From positions 1 through 44,671 of the forward strand of contig NZ_FMDF01000209.1 in assembly GCF_900091955.1 (NCBI RefSeq): a stretch of DNA of 44,671 nucleotides. The letters run 5' to 3'. Under the pieces are notes generated by a model. That model had not been told where the DNA came from. It worked only from the letters and a program-made list of their open reading frames with translations, and ran no database searches. This document shows positions 37,609 through 44,671 of this stretch, piece by piece. The stretch's first letter is position 1. Each line of letters opens with the position of its first letter. Origin of the DNA: Streptomyces sp. Ncost-T10-10d (GTDB taxonomy: Bacteria; Actinomycetota; Actinomycetes; Streptomycetales; Streptomycetaceae). The position numbers and the translations under genes were made by a program.

Positions 37609-38022
37609 GTGTCCCAGATCGCAGGCGAGCCCGGGAATCAGGACTTCGTAGAGGTCCGGCTGCCCGCTGCGGGTGCCTACCTGTCGGTGCTGCGTACGGC
37701 AACGGCCGGTCTCGCAGCGCGCTTGGACTTCACTCTCGACGAGATCGAGGATCTTCGCATCGCGGTCGACGAGGCCTGCGCGATCCTGCTTCAGCAGGCC
37801 GTGCCGGGCTCCGTCCTCAGCTGTGTCTTCCGGCTCATCGAGGATTCTCTCGAGGTGACCGTGTCGGCCCCGACGACGGACGGCCGGGCGCCGGAGCGAG
37901 ACACCTTCGCATGGACGGTGCTCTCCGCGCTGGCCGGAAAGGTCGAGTCCTCGGTCGCCGACGACCGTACTGTCAGCATCAGCCTCTACAAACAGCGCGG
38001 CGCGGGACCCGGGCCGGCGTGA
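37609..38022 (+). CDS. prsH: Anti-sigma factor (RsbW-like kinase) for SigH
   Basis: The 137-residue protein has an HATPase/RsbW fold (FVEVRLPAAGAYLSVLRTATAGLAARLDFTLDEIEDLRIAVDEACAILL, with the N-box Glu/Asp-containing IAVDEAC). A C-terminal beta-hairpin region follows (TVSISLYKQRG). The gene (also called ushX) lies directly before sigH, whose GTG overlaps its stop (GTGA). This matches the known UshX/PrsH-SigH partner pair of osmotic-stress and development control. I chose GTG 37609 because GGAGG lies 5 bases upstream; the frame is open further upstream without coding character. Confidence 0.88.
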   Translation: MSQIAGEPGNQDFVEVRLPAAGAYLSVLRTATAGLAARLDFTLDEIEDLRIAVDEACAILLQQAVPGSVLSCVFRLIEDSLEVTVSAPTTDGRAPERDTFAWTVLSALAGKVESSVADDRTVSISLYKQRGAGPGPA

Positions 38023-38972
38023 GCAACGGGAACGGGGACGGTCCTGTGCGGGACGAGACGATCCGACCAGGGGTGGTGCGCGCAGCAGGCATCCCGGAAC
38101 AGCAGGCCCTGCCCCATCCGGTGGACGGGGCGGACGGGCCTGCGGGCCGTACGGCCGCGGTGGAGCAGTCGCAGGCGGAGCAGGCAGGCCAGATGAGCGA
38201 GCACGGGCACCACGATCCACACGACCGCAGCGGGGCACGGGCGCTGTTCATCGAACTGCGCAAGCTCCCCGACGGGTCGGCCGAGAAGGCGGAGCTGCGC
38301 AATCAGCTGGTGCGGATGCATCTGCCGCTCGTGGAGCATCTGGCCCGCCGGTTCCGCAATCGCGGCGAGCCTCTGGACGATCTGACCCAGGTCGCCACGA
38401 TCGGCCTGATCAAGTCGGTGGACCGGTTCGACCCGGACCGCGGCGTCGAGTTCTCGACGTACGCGACCCCCACGGTCGTCGGCGAGATCAAGCGCCACTT
38501 CCGTGACAAGGGCTGGGCGGTCCGGGTGCCGCGCCGGCTCCAGGAGCTGCGGCTCTCGCTCACCACGGCCACTGCCGAACTCTCCCAGCAGCACGGCCGC
38601 TCGCCGACGGTGCACGAACTGGCGGAGCGGCTGGGCATCTCCGAGGAAGAGGTCCTGGAGGGCCTGGAATCGGCCAATGCGTACAGCACGCTCTCGCTGG
38701 ACGTGCCGGACACGGATGACGAGTCCCCGGCGGTCGCGGACACGCTGGGTTCCGAGGACGAGGCGCTGGAGGGCGTCGAGTACCGGGAGTCGCTCAAGCC
38801 TCTGCTGGAGGACCTGCCGCCGCGCGAGAAGCGGATTCTGCTGCTGCGCTTCTTCGGCAACATGACCCAGTCGCAGATCGCGCAGGAGGTGGGCATCTCG
38901 CAGATGCACGTCTCGCGGCTGCTGGCCCGCACACTGGCGCAGCTGCGCGAGCGGCTGCTCGTCGAGGAGTAG
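38019..38972 (+). CDS. sigH: Stress-response/developmental RNA polymerase sigma factor SigH
   Basis: The SigB/F-type sigma factor has region 2 (LVRMHLPLVEHLARRFRNRGEPLDDLTQVATIGLIKSVDRFDPDRGVEFSTYATPTVVGEIKRHFRD), region 3 (RVPRRLQELRLSL..., HELAERLGISEEEVLEGLE) and region 4 (LPPREKRILLLRFFGNMTQSQIAQEVGISQMHVSRLLARTLAQLRERL). Starting at GTG 38019, translationally coupled to prsH, it is 317 residues. In-frame starts at GTG 38046 and ATG 38194 are also possible. The extended N-terminus before region 2 fits S. coelicolor SigH, which has several isoforms. It is controlled by PrsH binding and probably BldD. Confidence 0.9.
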   Translation: MSNGNGDGPVRDETIRPGVVRAAGIPEQQALPHPVDGADGPAGRTAAVEQSQAEQAGQMSEHGHHDPHDRSGARALFIELRKLPDGSAEKAELRNQLVRMHLPLVEHLARRFRNRGEPLDDLTQVATIGLIKSVDRFDPDRGVEFSTYATPTVVGEIKRHFRDKGWAVRVPRRLQELRLSLTTATAELSQQHGRSPTVHELAERLGISEEEVLEGLESANAYSTLSLDVPDTDDESPAVADTLGSEDEALEGVEYRESLKPLLEDLPPREKRILLLRFFGNMTQSQIAQEVGISQMHVSRLLARTLAQLRERLLVEE

Positions 38973-38988
38973 CGCGAAGGGCCGGTTC

Positions 38989-39020
38989 GGGCGCGGGGGC
39001 CGGCGGAAACGGCCGCGCCC
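38989..39020 (+). terminator. Terminator after sigH
   Basis: GGGCGCG (38989-38995) pairs with CGCGCCC (39014-39020) and GCCG (38999-39002) with CGGC (39010-39013), leaving a 3-base bulge and loop GCGGAAA. It lies 17 bp after the sigH stop. The rest of the 150-bp convergent gap shows no gene. Confidence 0.5.
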
Positions 39021-39122
39021 GTGCCGGGCAGCGGCGACCGGCGGTCGGCTCGTACGTGCAGCACCCGCGCCGGGGAATCGCCGGCATCCGGGGCCGCCTC
39101 GCCCGGACACCGGGCGTCCGGC

Positions 39123-39578
39123 TCAGGCGTCCGGCGTGGTGCCCGGCCGGCGGATGCCGAGTGCCTCGACGGTCGTCGGCCTGACCAGCTGGTAGAGCGC
39201 CGTCAGGGTCATTGCGGCGAGGACGATCCCGGCCGGGATCAGTACGCCGTGCGACCTCAGCAGCGTCCAGGCCACCGGAAGCCCGATGATCTGCGTGATG
39301 AGCGCGGGGCCGCGGCTCCAGCTGCGCCGCCGCAGCAGTCCACGGGCGGCGAACAGCGGGATCAGGGCGAGCGCGATCAGCGTCAGACCGCCCATCTCCG
39401 CCTGCTGCGGGCTCTCGGGGCGTCCGAGCAGACCCATGACCAGCATGTAGATCCCGCCGATGGCCAGCGCCGCCCCTTCCAGGGCGGTGAGTCCGGCAAC
39501 GAGAGTGATCCTGCTCGGCTTCGCCGGTTCGAGCCTCGGCGAGGGCGACGAGGCGGGCGTGTTCTGCTGAGTACTCAC
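39123..39578 (-). CDS. Small four-helix integral membrane protein
   Basis: The roughly 151-residue protein has four hydrophobic segments (TLVAGLTALEGAALAIGGIYMLVMGLL, GLTLIALALIPLFAARGLL, ALITQIIGLPVAWTLL, VLIPAGIVLAAMTLTALYQLV). A Ser/Pro-rich cytoplasmic N-terminus and a Pro/Thr tail flank them. Function is unknown. Comparable genes lie between sigH and the lipid kinase in streptomycetes. GTG 39578 has only AAGG directly adjacent, so the true start may be further upstream. Confidence 0.75.
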   Translation of the reverse strand: MSTQQNTPASSPSPRLEPAKPSRITLVAGLTALEGAALAIGGIYMLVMGLLGRPESPQQAEMGGLTLIALALIPLFAARGLLRRRSWSRGPALITQIIGLPVAWTLLRSHGVLIPAGIVLAAMTLTALYQLVRPTTVEALGIRRPGTTPDA

Positions 39579-39740
39579 CCTTGCAGGTTGGCATCCCGGC
39601 GCCGCGAAAGCGAAGCCGGGGTCGGAATCGGTACGGGAACGGACGACCGGCCCGCCCCGCAGCACCCGGACCGTCACCGAGCGTGAAGGTCATGGGGCAG
39701 GACTTCAGAGCGATACCACGCGGTAGGTAGTCTGGCCGTC

Positions 39741-40709
39741 ATGCGCGCACTCCTTGTGGTCAATCCAGCTGCTACCACCACCAGTGCGCGGACGCGTGAT
39801 GTGCTCATCCACGCGCTGGCCAGCGAGATGAAGCTGGAGGCCGTGACCACGGAGTACCGGGGCCACGCCCGGGACCTGGGGCGGCAGGCCGCGGACTCCG
39901 GAGAGATCGACCTGGTGGTCGCCCTGGGCGGCGACGGCACGGTCAACGAGGTCGTCAACGGCCTGCTCCACAATGGCCCCGACCTGGACAACCTGCCGAG
40001 TCTCGCGGTCGTTCCCGGTGGCTCCACCAATGTTTTCGCGCGTGCCCTGGGGCTGCCCAACGATGCGGTGGAGGCGACCGGCGCGATCCTGGACGCACTC
40101 GCCAACCGCACCGAACGCACGGTCGGTCTCGGGCTGGCGGCCGGCACGCCGGGCACCGAGGACGAGTCGGTTCCGGAGCGCTGGTTCACTTTCTGCGCCG
40201 GGCTCGGATTCGACGCGGGCGTGGTCGGCCGGGTCGAACAGCAACGCGAACGCGGCAAGCGCTCGACGCATGCGCTGTATGTACGCCAGGTGATCCGGCA
40301 ATTCCTGGAGGAGCCGCACCGGCGGCACGGGGTGATGACACTGGAGACGCCCGGACAGGAACCGGTCACCGACCTCGCGCTGTCCATAATTTCCAACACG
40401 GCTCCGTGGACGTACCTGGGGAATCGCCCCATGTACGCGTCCCCGAAGGCCACCTTCGACACCGGCCTGGACGTGCTCGGGCTGAAGCGGCTCTCCACCT
40501 CGGCGGTCGCCCGCTACGGCACCCAGCTGCTCACTTCGACCCCGGAGAAGGGTCCGTCCGGCAAGCACGCCGTTTCACTGCATGACCTCACAGACTTCAC
40601 CTTGCATTCAAAGGTGCCGCTGCCCTTCCAGATGGACGGCGACCACCTGGGAGTGCGTACCAGTGTGACGTTCACAGGCGTACGCCGTGCACTGCGTGTG
40701 ATTGTGTGA
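39741..40709 (+). CDS. Diacylglycerol kinase family lipid kinase
   Basis: The 322-residue protein begins ALLVVNPAATTTSARTRDVL and carries the catalytic Gly-rich loop DLVVALGGDGTVNEVVNGLL (about residues 57-76) and VVPGGSTNVFARALGLP (about 92-108). The C-terminal beta-sandwich has FQMDGDHLG. It phosphorylates diacylglycerol or a related lipid and recycles lipid intermediates at the inner membrane. The GGGS/TN loop is intact. Upstream of the ATG is a weak GGTAGG. Confidence 0.9.
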   Translation: MRALLVVNPAATTTSARTRDVLIHALASEMKLEAVTTEYRGHARDLGRQAADSGEIDLVVALGGDGTVNEVVNGLLHNGPDLDNLPSLAVVPGGSTNVFARALGLPNDAVEATGAILDALANRTERTVGLGLAAGTPGTEDESVPERWFTFCAGLGFDAGVVGRVEQQRERGKRSTHALYVRQVIRQFLEEPHRRHGVMTLETPGQEPVTDLALSIISNTAPWTYLGNRPMYASPKATFDTGLDVLGLKRLSTSAVARYGTQLLTSTPEKGPSGKHAVSLHDLTDFTLHSKVPLPFQMDGDHLGVRTSVTFTGVRRALRVIV

Positions 40710-41028
40710 GTGGAAGGGACCAAAGTCCTTTAACTCGAACGTTTGGGCTGGGCTCCACCCCATAGAAGTACGGCTGTGACCTAGTCGACACCGAGGAATC
40801 AAAAAAAAGTTTCCAGAAGGGGTTGTATCCGCAGCCGAGGTTTGCGAATCTCTACATGGCGATCGGGACGGCCCGCAACAACGGCCTCCACTGAGAGCCA
40901 GAACCCCTCCTCACTTCACAGGACCACAACCAGTTCATCTGGGCGTCGGCCCGTCACCTGCGGGGGGATTCGTGAAAGCGTTCACATTCACAAGCACCAG
41001 TATGTAATACCAAGGAGAGGTAGCAGCC
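40710..41028 (+). promoter_or_regulatory. Long leader and promoter region of wblE
   Basis: This 319-bp stretch has no supportable ORF. It contains an A8 run (40801-40808), striking in this composition. GTGAA-AGCG-TTCAC (40972-40985) is a 5-bp dyad near the end. AAGGAGAGG precedes the wblE ATG. TTGGGC (40743) with TAGAAG downstream is a weak vegetative-promoter candidate, implying a leader of perhaps 250 nt. Confidence 0.4.
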
Positions 41029-41286
41029 ATGGACTGGCGTCACAACGCCGTTTGTCGTGAGGAAGACCCCGAGCTGTTCTTCCCCATCGGCAACACCGGT
41101 CCTGCGCTGCTGCAGATCGAGGAAGCCAAGGCCGTCTGCCGTCGCTGCCCCGTCATGGAGCAGTGCCTGCAGTGGGCGCTCGAGTCCGGCCAGGACTCCG
41201 GCGTCTGGGGTGGCCTCAGCGAGGACGAGCGCCGCGCGATGAAGCGCCGTGCCGCTCGCAACCGGGCGCGTAACGCCAGCGCCTGA
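41029..41286 (+). CDS. wblE: WhiB-like iron-sulfur regulator WblE
   Basis: The 85-residue Wbl protein has Cys9, Cys37, Cys40 and Cys46 (C-x27-C-x2-C-x5-C) as [4Fe-4S] ligands and the GVWGG turn at about 58-62. A basic C-terminus follows (RRAMKRRAARNRARNAS). Wbl proteins dock on the vegetative sigma factor and modulate promoter choice. The short form and position before the histidine kinase fit WblE/WhiB1-type paralogs, the conserved core Wbl. AAGGAGAGG precedes ATG 41029. Confidence 0.92.
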   Translation: MDWRHNAVCREEDPELFFPIGNTGPALLQIEEAKAVCRRCPVMEQCLQWALESGQDSGVWGGLSEDERRAMKRRAARNRARNASA

Positions 41287-41392
41287 TCCGACGCCACCGC
41301 TACGAGCCTCAGCCAGGCGGCGCGTACAGAGCGTACGCACAACCCCGCCCCCCGAGTCGCAGCGCGCAGTACCCCCGAAGCGCATGCATGAA

Positions 41393-41431
41393 CAGTGAGC
41401 CCGGACCGTGATCAACGGTCCGGGCTCACTG
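41393..41431. terminator. Bidirectional terminator between wblE and the histidine kinase gene
   Basis: A perfect 17-bp stem pairs 41393-41409 with 41415-41431 around loop GATCA. The genes converge on it, so it probably ends both transcripts. Confidence 0.75.
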
Positions 41432-41460
41432 CTGTGTTCGTACCTTGCCGGCCGCCGGGG

Positions 41461-42936
41461 CTACTTCTGGGCGCGGACCGGGATGTCGAGAACGACCTGG
41501 GTGCCGCGGTCCGGGGCCGGGACCATGCCGAAGGTGCCGCTCAACTCGCCCTCCACCAGCGTCCTCACGATCTGCAACCCCAGGTTGCCGGCGCGCTGCG
41601 GGTCGAATCCCTCGGGCAGTCCGCAGCCGTCGTCCTGGATCGTGATCAGCAACCGCGTCCCGGCGGAGCTACCGCCGCGTACCGCCGACACTTCCACCGT
41701 GCCGGACTCGGCGAGGGTGAAGGCGTGCTCCAGGGCGTTCTGCAGGACCTCGGTGAGTACCATCGCCAGCGGTGTGGCCACTTCGGCGTCGAGAATGCCG
41801 AAGCGTCCCGTACGGCGACAGGTGACCTTGCCCGGGGAGATCTCGGCGACCATCGCGATGACCCGGTCGGCGATCTCGTCGAACTCCACGCGCTCGTCCA
41901 GATTCTGGGACAGCGTCTCATGGACGATGGCGATCGAACCGACGCGCCGTACCGCCTCGTTGAGCGCCTCTCGGCCCTGGGCGGAGTCCATCCGGCGGGC
42001 CTGGAGCCGCAACAGGGCAGCGACGGTCTGGAGGTTGTTCTTCACCCGGTGGTGGATCTCCCGGATGGTGGCGTCCTTGGTGATCAACTCCCGCTCGCGG
42101 CGGCGCAGTTCCGTGACGTCCCGGAGGAGGACCAGGGAGCCGATCCTGACCCCCTTGGGCTTGAGCGGGATCGCCCGGAGCTGGATCACCCCGCCCGCGC
42201 ACTCGACCTCGAACTCACGGGGCGCGTATCCGCTGGCGAGTTTGACCAGGGCCTCGTCAACCGGGCCGCGGGAGGGGGCGAGTTCGGCGGTGATCCCGCC
42301 CAGGTGCTGGCCGACCAGGTCGGAGGCGAGGCCGAGGCGGTGGTAGGCGGAGAGACCGTTGGGGCTGGCGTACTGGACGACCCCGTCGGCGTCGAGCCTG
42401 ATCAGCCCGTCGCCGACGCGCGGCGATGCGTCCATGTCGACCTGCTGGCCGGGGAACGGGAAGGAGCCGGCGGCGATCATCTGGGCCAGGTCGGAGGCCG
42501 ACTGGAGGTAGGTGAGCTCCAGCCGGGACGGTGTACGGACGGTCAGGAGGTTGGTGTTGCGGGCGATGACCCCGAGAACCCGGCCCTCACGGCGTACGGG
42601 GATCGACTCGACCCGTACCGGCACCTCCTCGCGCCACTCCGGGTCGCCCTCGCGCACGATCCGGCCCTCGTCCAGCGCGGCGTCGAGCATCGGGCGGCGG
42701 CCGCGCGGCACCAGGTGGCCGACCATGTCGTCCTGGTAGGAGGTGGGGCCGGTGTTGGGCCGCATCTGGGCCACGGACACATAGCGGGTGCCGTCGCGGG
42801 TGGGAACCCACAGCACGAGGTCGGCGAAGGACAGATCGGAGAGCAGCTGCCACTCCGAGACCAGCAGATGCAGCCACTCCAGGTCGGTGTCACTGAGGGC
42901 TGTGTGCTGGCGGACGAGGTCGTTCATGGAGGGCAC
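41461..42936 (-). CDS. PdtaS-like GAF/PAS sensor histidine kinase
   Basis: The 491-residue soluble kinase has an N-terminal GAF-like domain (about 20-155) and a PAS domain (about 170-280; GLIRLDADGVVQYASPNGLSAYHRLG). The HisKA_2 phosphoacceptor is IREIHHRVKNNLQTVAALLRLQARR (His295/296). The HATPase domain (NALEHAF, DDGCGLPEGFD, GNLGLQIVRTLVEGEL) completes it. There is no membrane segment. HWE/HisKA_2 kinases of this type, such as mycobacterial PdtaS, pair with an ANTAR antiterminator response regulator, which is not in the window. The start may be GTG 42936 or ATG 42927. Confidence 0.9.
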   Translation of the reverse strand: MPSMNDLVRQHTALSDTDLEWLHLLVSEWQLLSDLSFADLVLWVPTRDGTRYVSVAQMRPNTGPTSYQDDMVGHLVPRGRRPMLDAALDEGRIVREGDPEWREEVPVRVESIPVRREGRVLGVIARNTNLLTVRTPSRLELTYLQSASDLAQMIAAGSFPFPGQQVDMDASPRVGDGLIRLDADGVVQYASPNGLSAYHRLGLASDLVGQHLGGITAELAPSRGPVDEALVKLASGYAPREFEVECAGGVIQLRAIPLKPKGVRIGSLVLLRDVTELRRRERELITKDATIREIHHRVKNNLQTVAALLRLQARRMDSAQGREALNEAVRRVGSIAIVHETLSQNLDERVEFDEIADRVIAMVAEISPGKVTCRRTGRFGILDAEVATPLAMVLTEVLQNALEHAFTLAESGTVEVSAVRGGSSAGTRLLITIQDDGCGLPEGFDPQRAGNLGLQIVRTLVEGELSGTFGMVPAPDRGTQVVLDIPVRAQK

Positions 42937-43279
42937 GTGTGCGAGCGTACCCGCGGATGGGCAATGGTTCCGAACCGAACGACCCGGCCGTACGTGTAAG
43001 GGCGGGGGCCCGGAAAATTGCGGCCGTCCGACGGATGGACATGGGCGAATGGTCTAGTCCACAATGCTCAAGACAGAGCTTCCGCTCTCCCCGCACAGGA
43101 GGGTGGATCGAGGTACCCGCGCTCTCTGCCCTGACTGCGCAGGCACCTCTCCCCGGCCGGGGGCACCGCACACCGCCGGCCGAGCAACTCAGGGCTGCGG
43201 TGCCGGACGGGCTGAGGGTCCCGTCCCGGCGCCGCGGCCCGCGGGTGTTCTCCGGCCGTCGCCCGTACCCGGCCCGTGA
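42937..43279. other. Intergenic region upstream of the kinase with no supported gene
   Basis: The 343 bp hold the kinase promoter on one side and a dre-like site at 43048-43063. GGAGGGTG (43099-43106) resembles a ribosome-binding site and start, but no conserved protein follows in any frame. The plus-strand ORFs are Arg/Pro-rich and look like shadow or decayed sequence. Confidence 0.5.
43048..43063 (+). promoter_or_regulatory. dre-like DasR operator without an intact target
   Basis: AATGGTCTAGTCCACA matches 13/16 positions of the DasR consensus ACTGGTCTAGACCACT. No intact gene follows it on the plus strand and the kinase start is about 110 bp away on the other strand. It may once have controlled a gene now lost. 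Confidence 0.55.
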
Positions 43280-43605
43280 TCAGCGGGTCTCGGTGACCTC
43301 GACCGGTGCGCGACGCGTCCGGATCCTGACCGCGGGCGATCACCACCTCGTACGCCGGCATCCGCGGCGGCAGGATCTCCAGGATCGGCCGTACCTCTTC
43401 GGCAACCCCCGCCGCCGGCGGCACGAAACCCGCTGACGCCACCTCCACCTGGGCCTTCGGGCCGACCACGAACAGGTCCGCGCCACGGCCGCGCAGCCGG
43501 TTCAGGACGGGCTGGAGGGCTTGGCCGCCCCGGCCGTCCGTGACGACCGCGATCACCGGGAAGGTGTTGTCGGCCACGGCGCGCGGGCCGCGCGGCGGAT
43601 CGGCG
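43280..43605 (-). pseudogene. C-terminal remnant of a SIS-domain sugar isomerase/aminotransferase-like protein
   Basis: Minus-strand frames encode AVADNTFPVIAVVTDG...LNRLRGRGADLFVVGPKAQVEVAS...VRPILEILPPRMPAYEVVIARGQDPD. A one-base insertion at about 43312-43320 leads into RAPVEVTETR-stop at 43280. This is the end of a SIS-domain protein of the GlmS/AgaS/FrlB type, where IARGQDPD is characteristic. The N-terminal SIS repeat and start are missing. It sits beside nagB and between two dre-like sites, consistent with a former amino-sugar gene that has decayed. Confidence 0.65.
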
Positions 43606-43668
43606 CCGGAGCAGGAGAGAGCCGGGATGCAGCTGGTCTCCATCCGGCTTCTGCTAGATTGGACCCTG

Positions 43669-43684
43669 ATTGGTCTATACCACA
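43669..43684 (+). promoter_or_regulatory. DasR operator (dre) in the nagB promoter
   Basis: ATTGGTCTATACCACA matches 13/16 positions of the dre consensus. It lies between a possible -35 (TTGGAC, 43659-43664) and -10 (CATGAT, 43683-43688), and 32 bp before the nagB start, so DasR bound here would block the promoter. Glucosamine-6-phosphate is the known DasR effector. Confidence 0.8.
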
Positions 43685-43715
43685 TGATTCAACTCTTCAG
43701 ATCGGCAGGCCCCGC

Positions 43716-44502
43716 GTGGAAGTTGTCATCGTCCCGGACGCCAAGGCAGGCGGCGAACTCATCGCGGAAGCCATCGGCGCCCTGCTGAGCCGCAAGCCCG
43801 ACGCCCTTCTCGGCGTTGCCACCGGCTCTACCCCGCTGCCCATCTACCAGGCGCTGGCGGCCAAGGTCCGCTCCGGCGCCGTGGATGCCTCCCGCGCCCG
43901 CATCTGCCAGCTCGACGAGTACGTCGGGCTGCCGGCGGGCCACCCCGAGTCCTACCGCTCCGTGGTGCTGCGCGAGGTCGTCGAACCGCTCGGCCTGTCC
44001 GAGTCGTCCTTCATGGGCCCCGACGGCTCCGCCGAGGACGTCCTGGCCGCCTGCCAGGCATACGACAAGGCGCTCACGGAGGCCGGCGGGGTGGACCTGC
44101 AGCTCCTCGGCATCGGCACCGACGGGCACATCGGCTTCAACGAACCGTGCTCCTCGCTCGCCTCCCGTACCCGGATCAAGACGCTCACCGAGCAGACCCG
44201 GGTCGACAACGCGCGCTTCTTCGACAACGACATCTCGCAGGTGCCGCACCACGTGATCACCCAGGGCATCGGCACCATCCTGGAGTCCCGCCACCCGATC
44301 CTGCTCGCCACCGGCGAGGGCAAGGCGGACGCCGTGGCGCAGACGGTGGAAGGGCCGGTGGCCTCGATCGTGCCCGCGTCGGCGCTGCAGTTGCATCCGC
44401 ATGCGACGGTGGTGGTGGACGAGGCTGCCGCGTCGAAGTTGAGGCTGGCGGACTACTTCCGCGCCACGTATGCGGCGAAGCCGCTGTGGCAGGGGGCTTT
44501 AG
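43716..44502 (+). CDS. nagB: Glucosamine-6-phosphate deaminase (stop codon displaced by one-base frameshift)
   Basis: From GTG 43716 the protein reads VEVVIVPDAKAGGELIAEAIG, GVATGSTPLPIYQALAAKV, QLDEYVGLP (catalytic base Asp), IGTDGHIGFNEP (His and Glu of the active site) and ESRHPILLATGEGKADAV. It converts glucosamine-6-phosphate to fructose-6-phosphate and ammonia. At the end ...KPLWQ is followed by five G (44492-44496). With four G the sequence would read GL-stop at 44500-44502, giving 261 residues, the length I recall for S. coelicolor NagB. As written, the frame has no stop before the window ends. It is regulated by the dre site. Confidence 0.92.
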
Positions 44503-44590
44503 ACCGACCTGCAAATGGGGGGTGGGAGAAGGAGCGGGGCTGGGTGCGTGCAGCTGCAAGGCGGAGGAGGGAGGCAACGCGAAGGGGGCC

Positions 44591-44619
44591 CCTCCCATGC
44601 CTTTCGGGCTATGGGGGAG
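44591..44619 (+). terminator. Hairpin downstream of nagB (weak)
   Basis: CCTCCCAT-GCC (44591-44601) can pair with GGC...ATGGGGGAG (44607-44619) with small bulges around loop TTTCG. It resembles a palindrome common in Streptomyces intergenic DNA and lies about 90 bp past the corrected nagB stop. Confidence 0.35.
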
Positions 44620-44671
44620 TTGTTGACCGACGACAACGCCGCGGGTGTGCGTGCCCAGCCCCGCGACGCCG

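Noticed and set aside
40795..40824. SigR-type promoter (GGAAT...GTT) upstream of wblE
   Set aside because: The spacing between GGAAT and GTT is 22 bp rather than the 18-19 bp required.
43064..43279. Small plus-strand ORF after the left dre-like site
   Set aside because: Arg/Pro-rich sequence without recognizable motif; the ribosome-binding-like GGAGGG is not followed by a conserved start.
44611..44671. Possible new gene starting at ATG 44611
   Set aside because: Only 20 codons are visible and the ATG lies inside a hairpin; not enough sequence to support a gene.
1..44671. CRISPR array
   Set aside because: No regularly spaced repeats of 20-40 bp were seen; the repeats present are short tandem or inverted elements.

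Overview
The window looks like Streptomyces chromosome. Composition is very GC-rich with strong third-position bias, many starts are GTG, and the gene set is typical of the genus: a Wbl protein, a BldD-box-controlled sigH operon, DasR-type (dre) operators, NsrR/Hmp, a snapalysin pair and nickel superoxide dismutase. From memory (not checked here), sodN ... encapsulin ... prsH-sigH ... wblE ... histidine kinase ... nagB follows the order of the S. coelicolor core around SCO5254 down to SCO5236, so most of the window is conserved core with accessory insertions.

Layout. 0-1.6 kb: two indel-damaged genes (a CU044_2847-type gene and a multiply frameshifted gene) around a DUF6104 ORF. 1.6-4.4 kb: DUF4097-padR operon with an operator, then a convergent HTH/Clp-N operon under twin GTCAAC-N4-GTTGAC operators. 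4.4-8.3 kb: secreted GH5 hydrolase, MDR oxidoreductase, malic enzyme. 8.8-11.5 kb: complete polar amino-acid ABC importer. 11.5-14.4 kb: ECF sigma factor with a membrane partner, methyltransferase, CGNR regulator. 14.3-15.4 kb: sodX/sodN. 15.4-17.96 kb: a decayed integrative element inserted in the last codons of sodN, flanked by a 20/21-bp direct repeat, with integrase and phosphotransferase remnants and one intact lower-GC ORF of unknown function. 18.1 kb: a tRNA-like gene with an abnormal anticodon arm. 18.5-25 kb: VOC protein, MFS/TetR pair, nucleotidyltransferase, NmrA-like/DUF952 genes, epimerase. 24.7-26.5 kb: snpR/snpA. 26.7-29.4 kb: truncated globin, GntR/DUF1648 operon, DUF6304. 29.6-32.2 kb: family 2B encapsulin shell with a polyprenyl synthase cargo gene. 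32.3-34.1 kb: nsrR and hmp with NsrR-like operators. 34.1-39.6 kb: amidase remnant, PLP deaminase-like gene, Na+/H+ antiporter, UBP zinc finger, prsH-sigH, small membrane protein. 39.7-44.7 kb: diacylglycerol kinase, wblE, a PdtaS-like kinase, a SIS-domain remnant and nagB, with two dre-like sites.

How the genes work together. Several units are self-contained regulatory circuits whose operators can be read directly: PadR, HTH/Clp-N, TetR/MFS, SnpR/SnpA, GntR/DUF1648, NsrR/Hmp, BldD/sigH and DasR/nagB. SodX matures SodN. The encapsulin probably packages the downstream prenyltransferase. NsrR and Hmp form a nitric-oxide detoxification unit.

The strongest items for follow-up are the sodN-targeted element, the encapsulin-prenyltransferase operon with a hairpin between shell and cargo genes, the odd tRNA-like locus, the twin-operator HTH/Clp-N operon and the decayed amino-sugar locus next to nagB. 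Frameshifts recur (window start, about 34.35 kb, 43.31 kb, 44.49 kb). Some are single extra G bases in G runs, so sequencing error has to be excluded before real decay is claimed.
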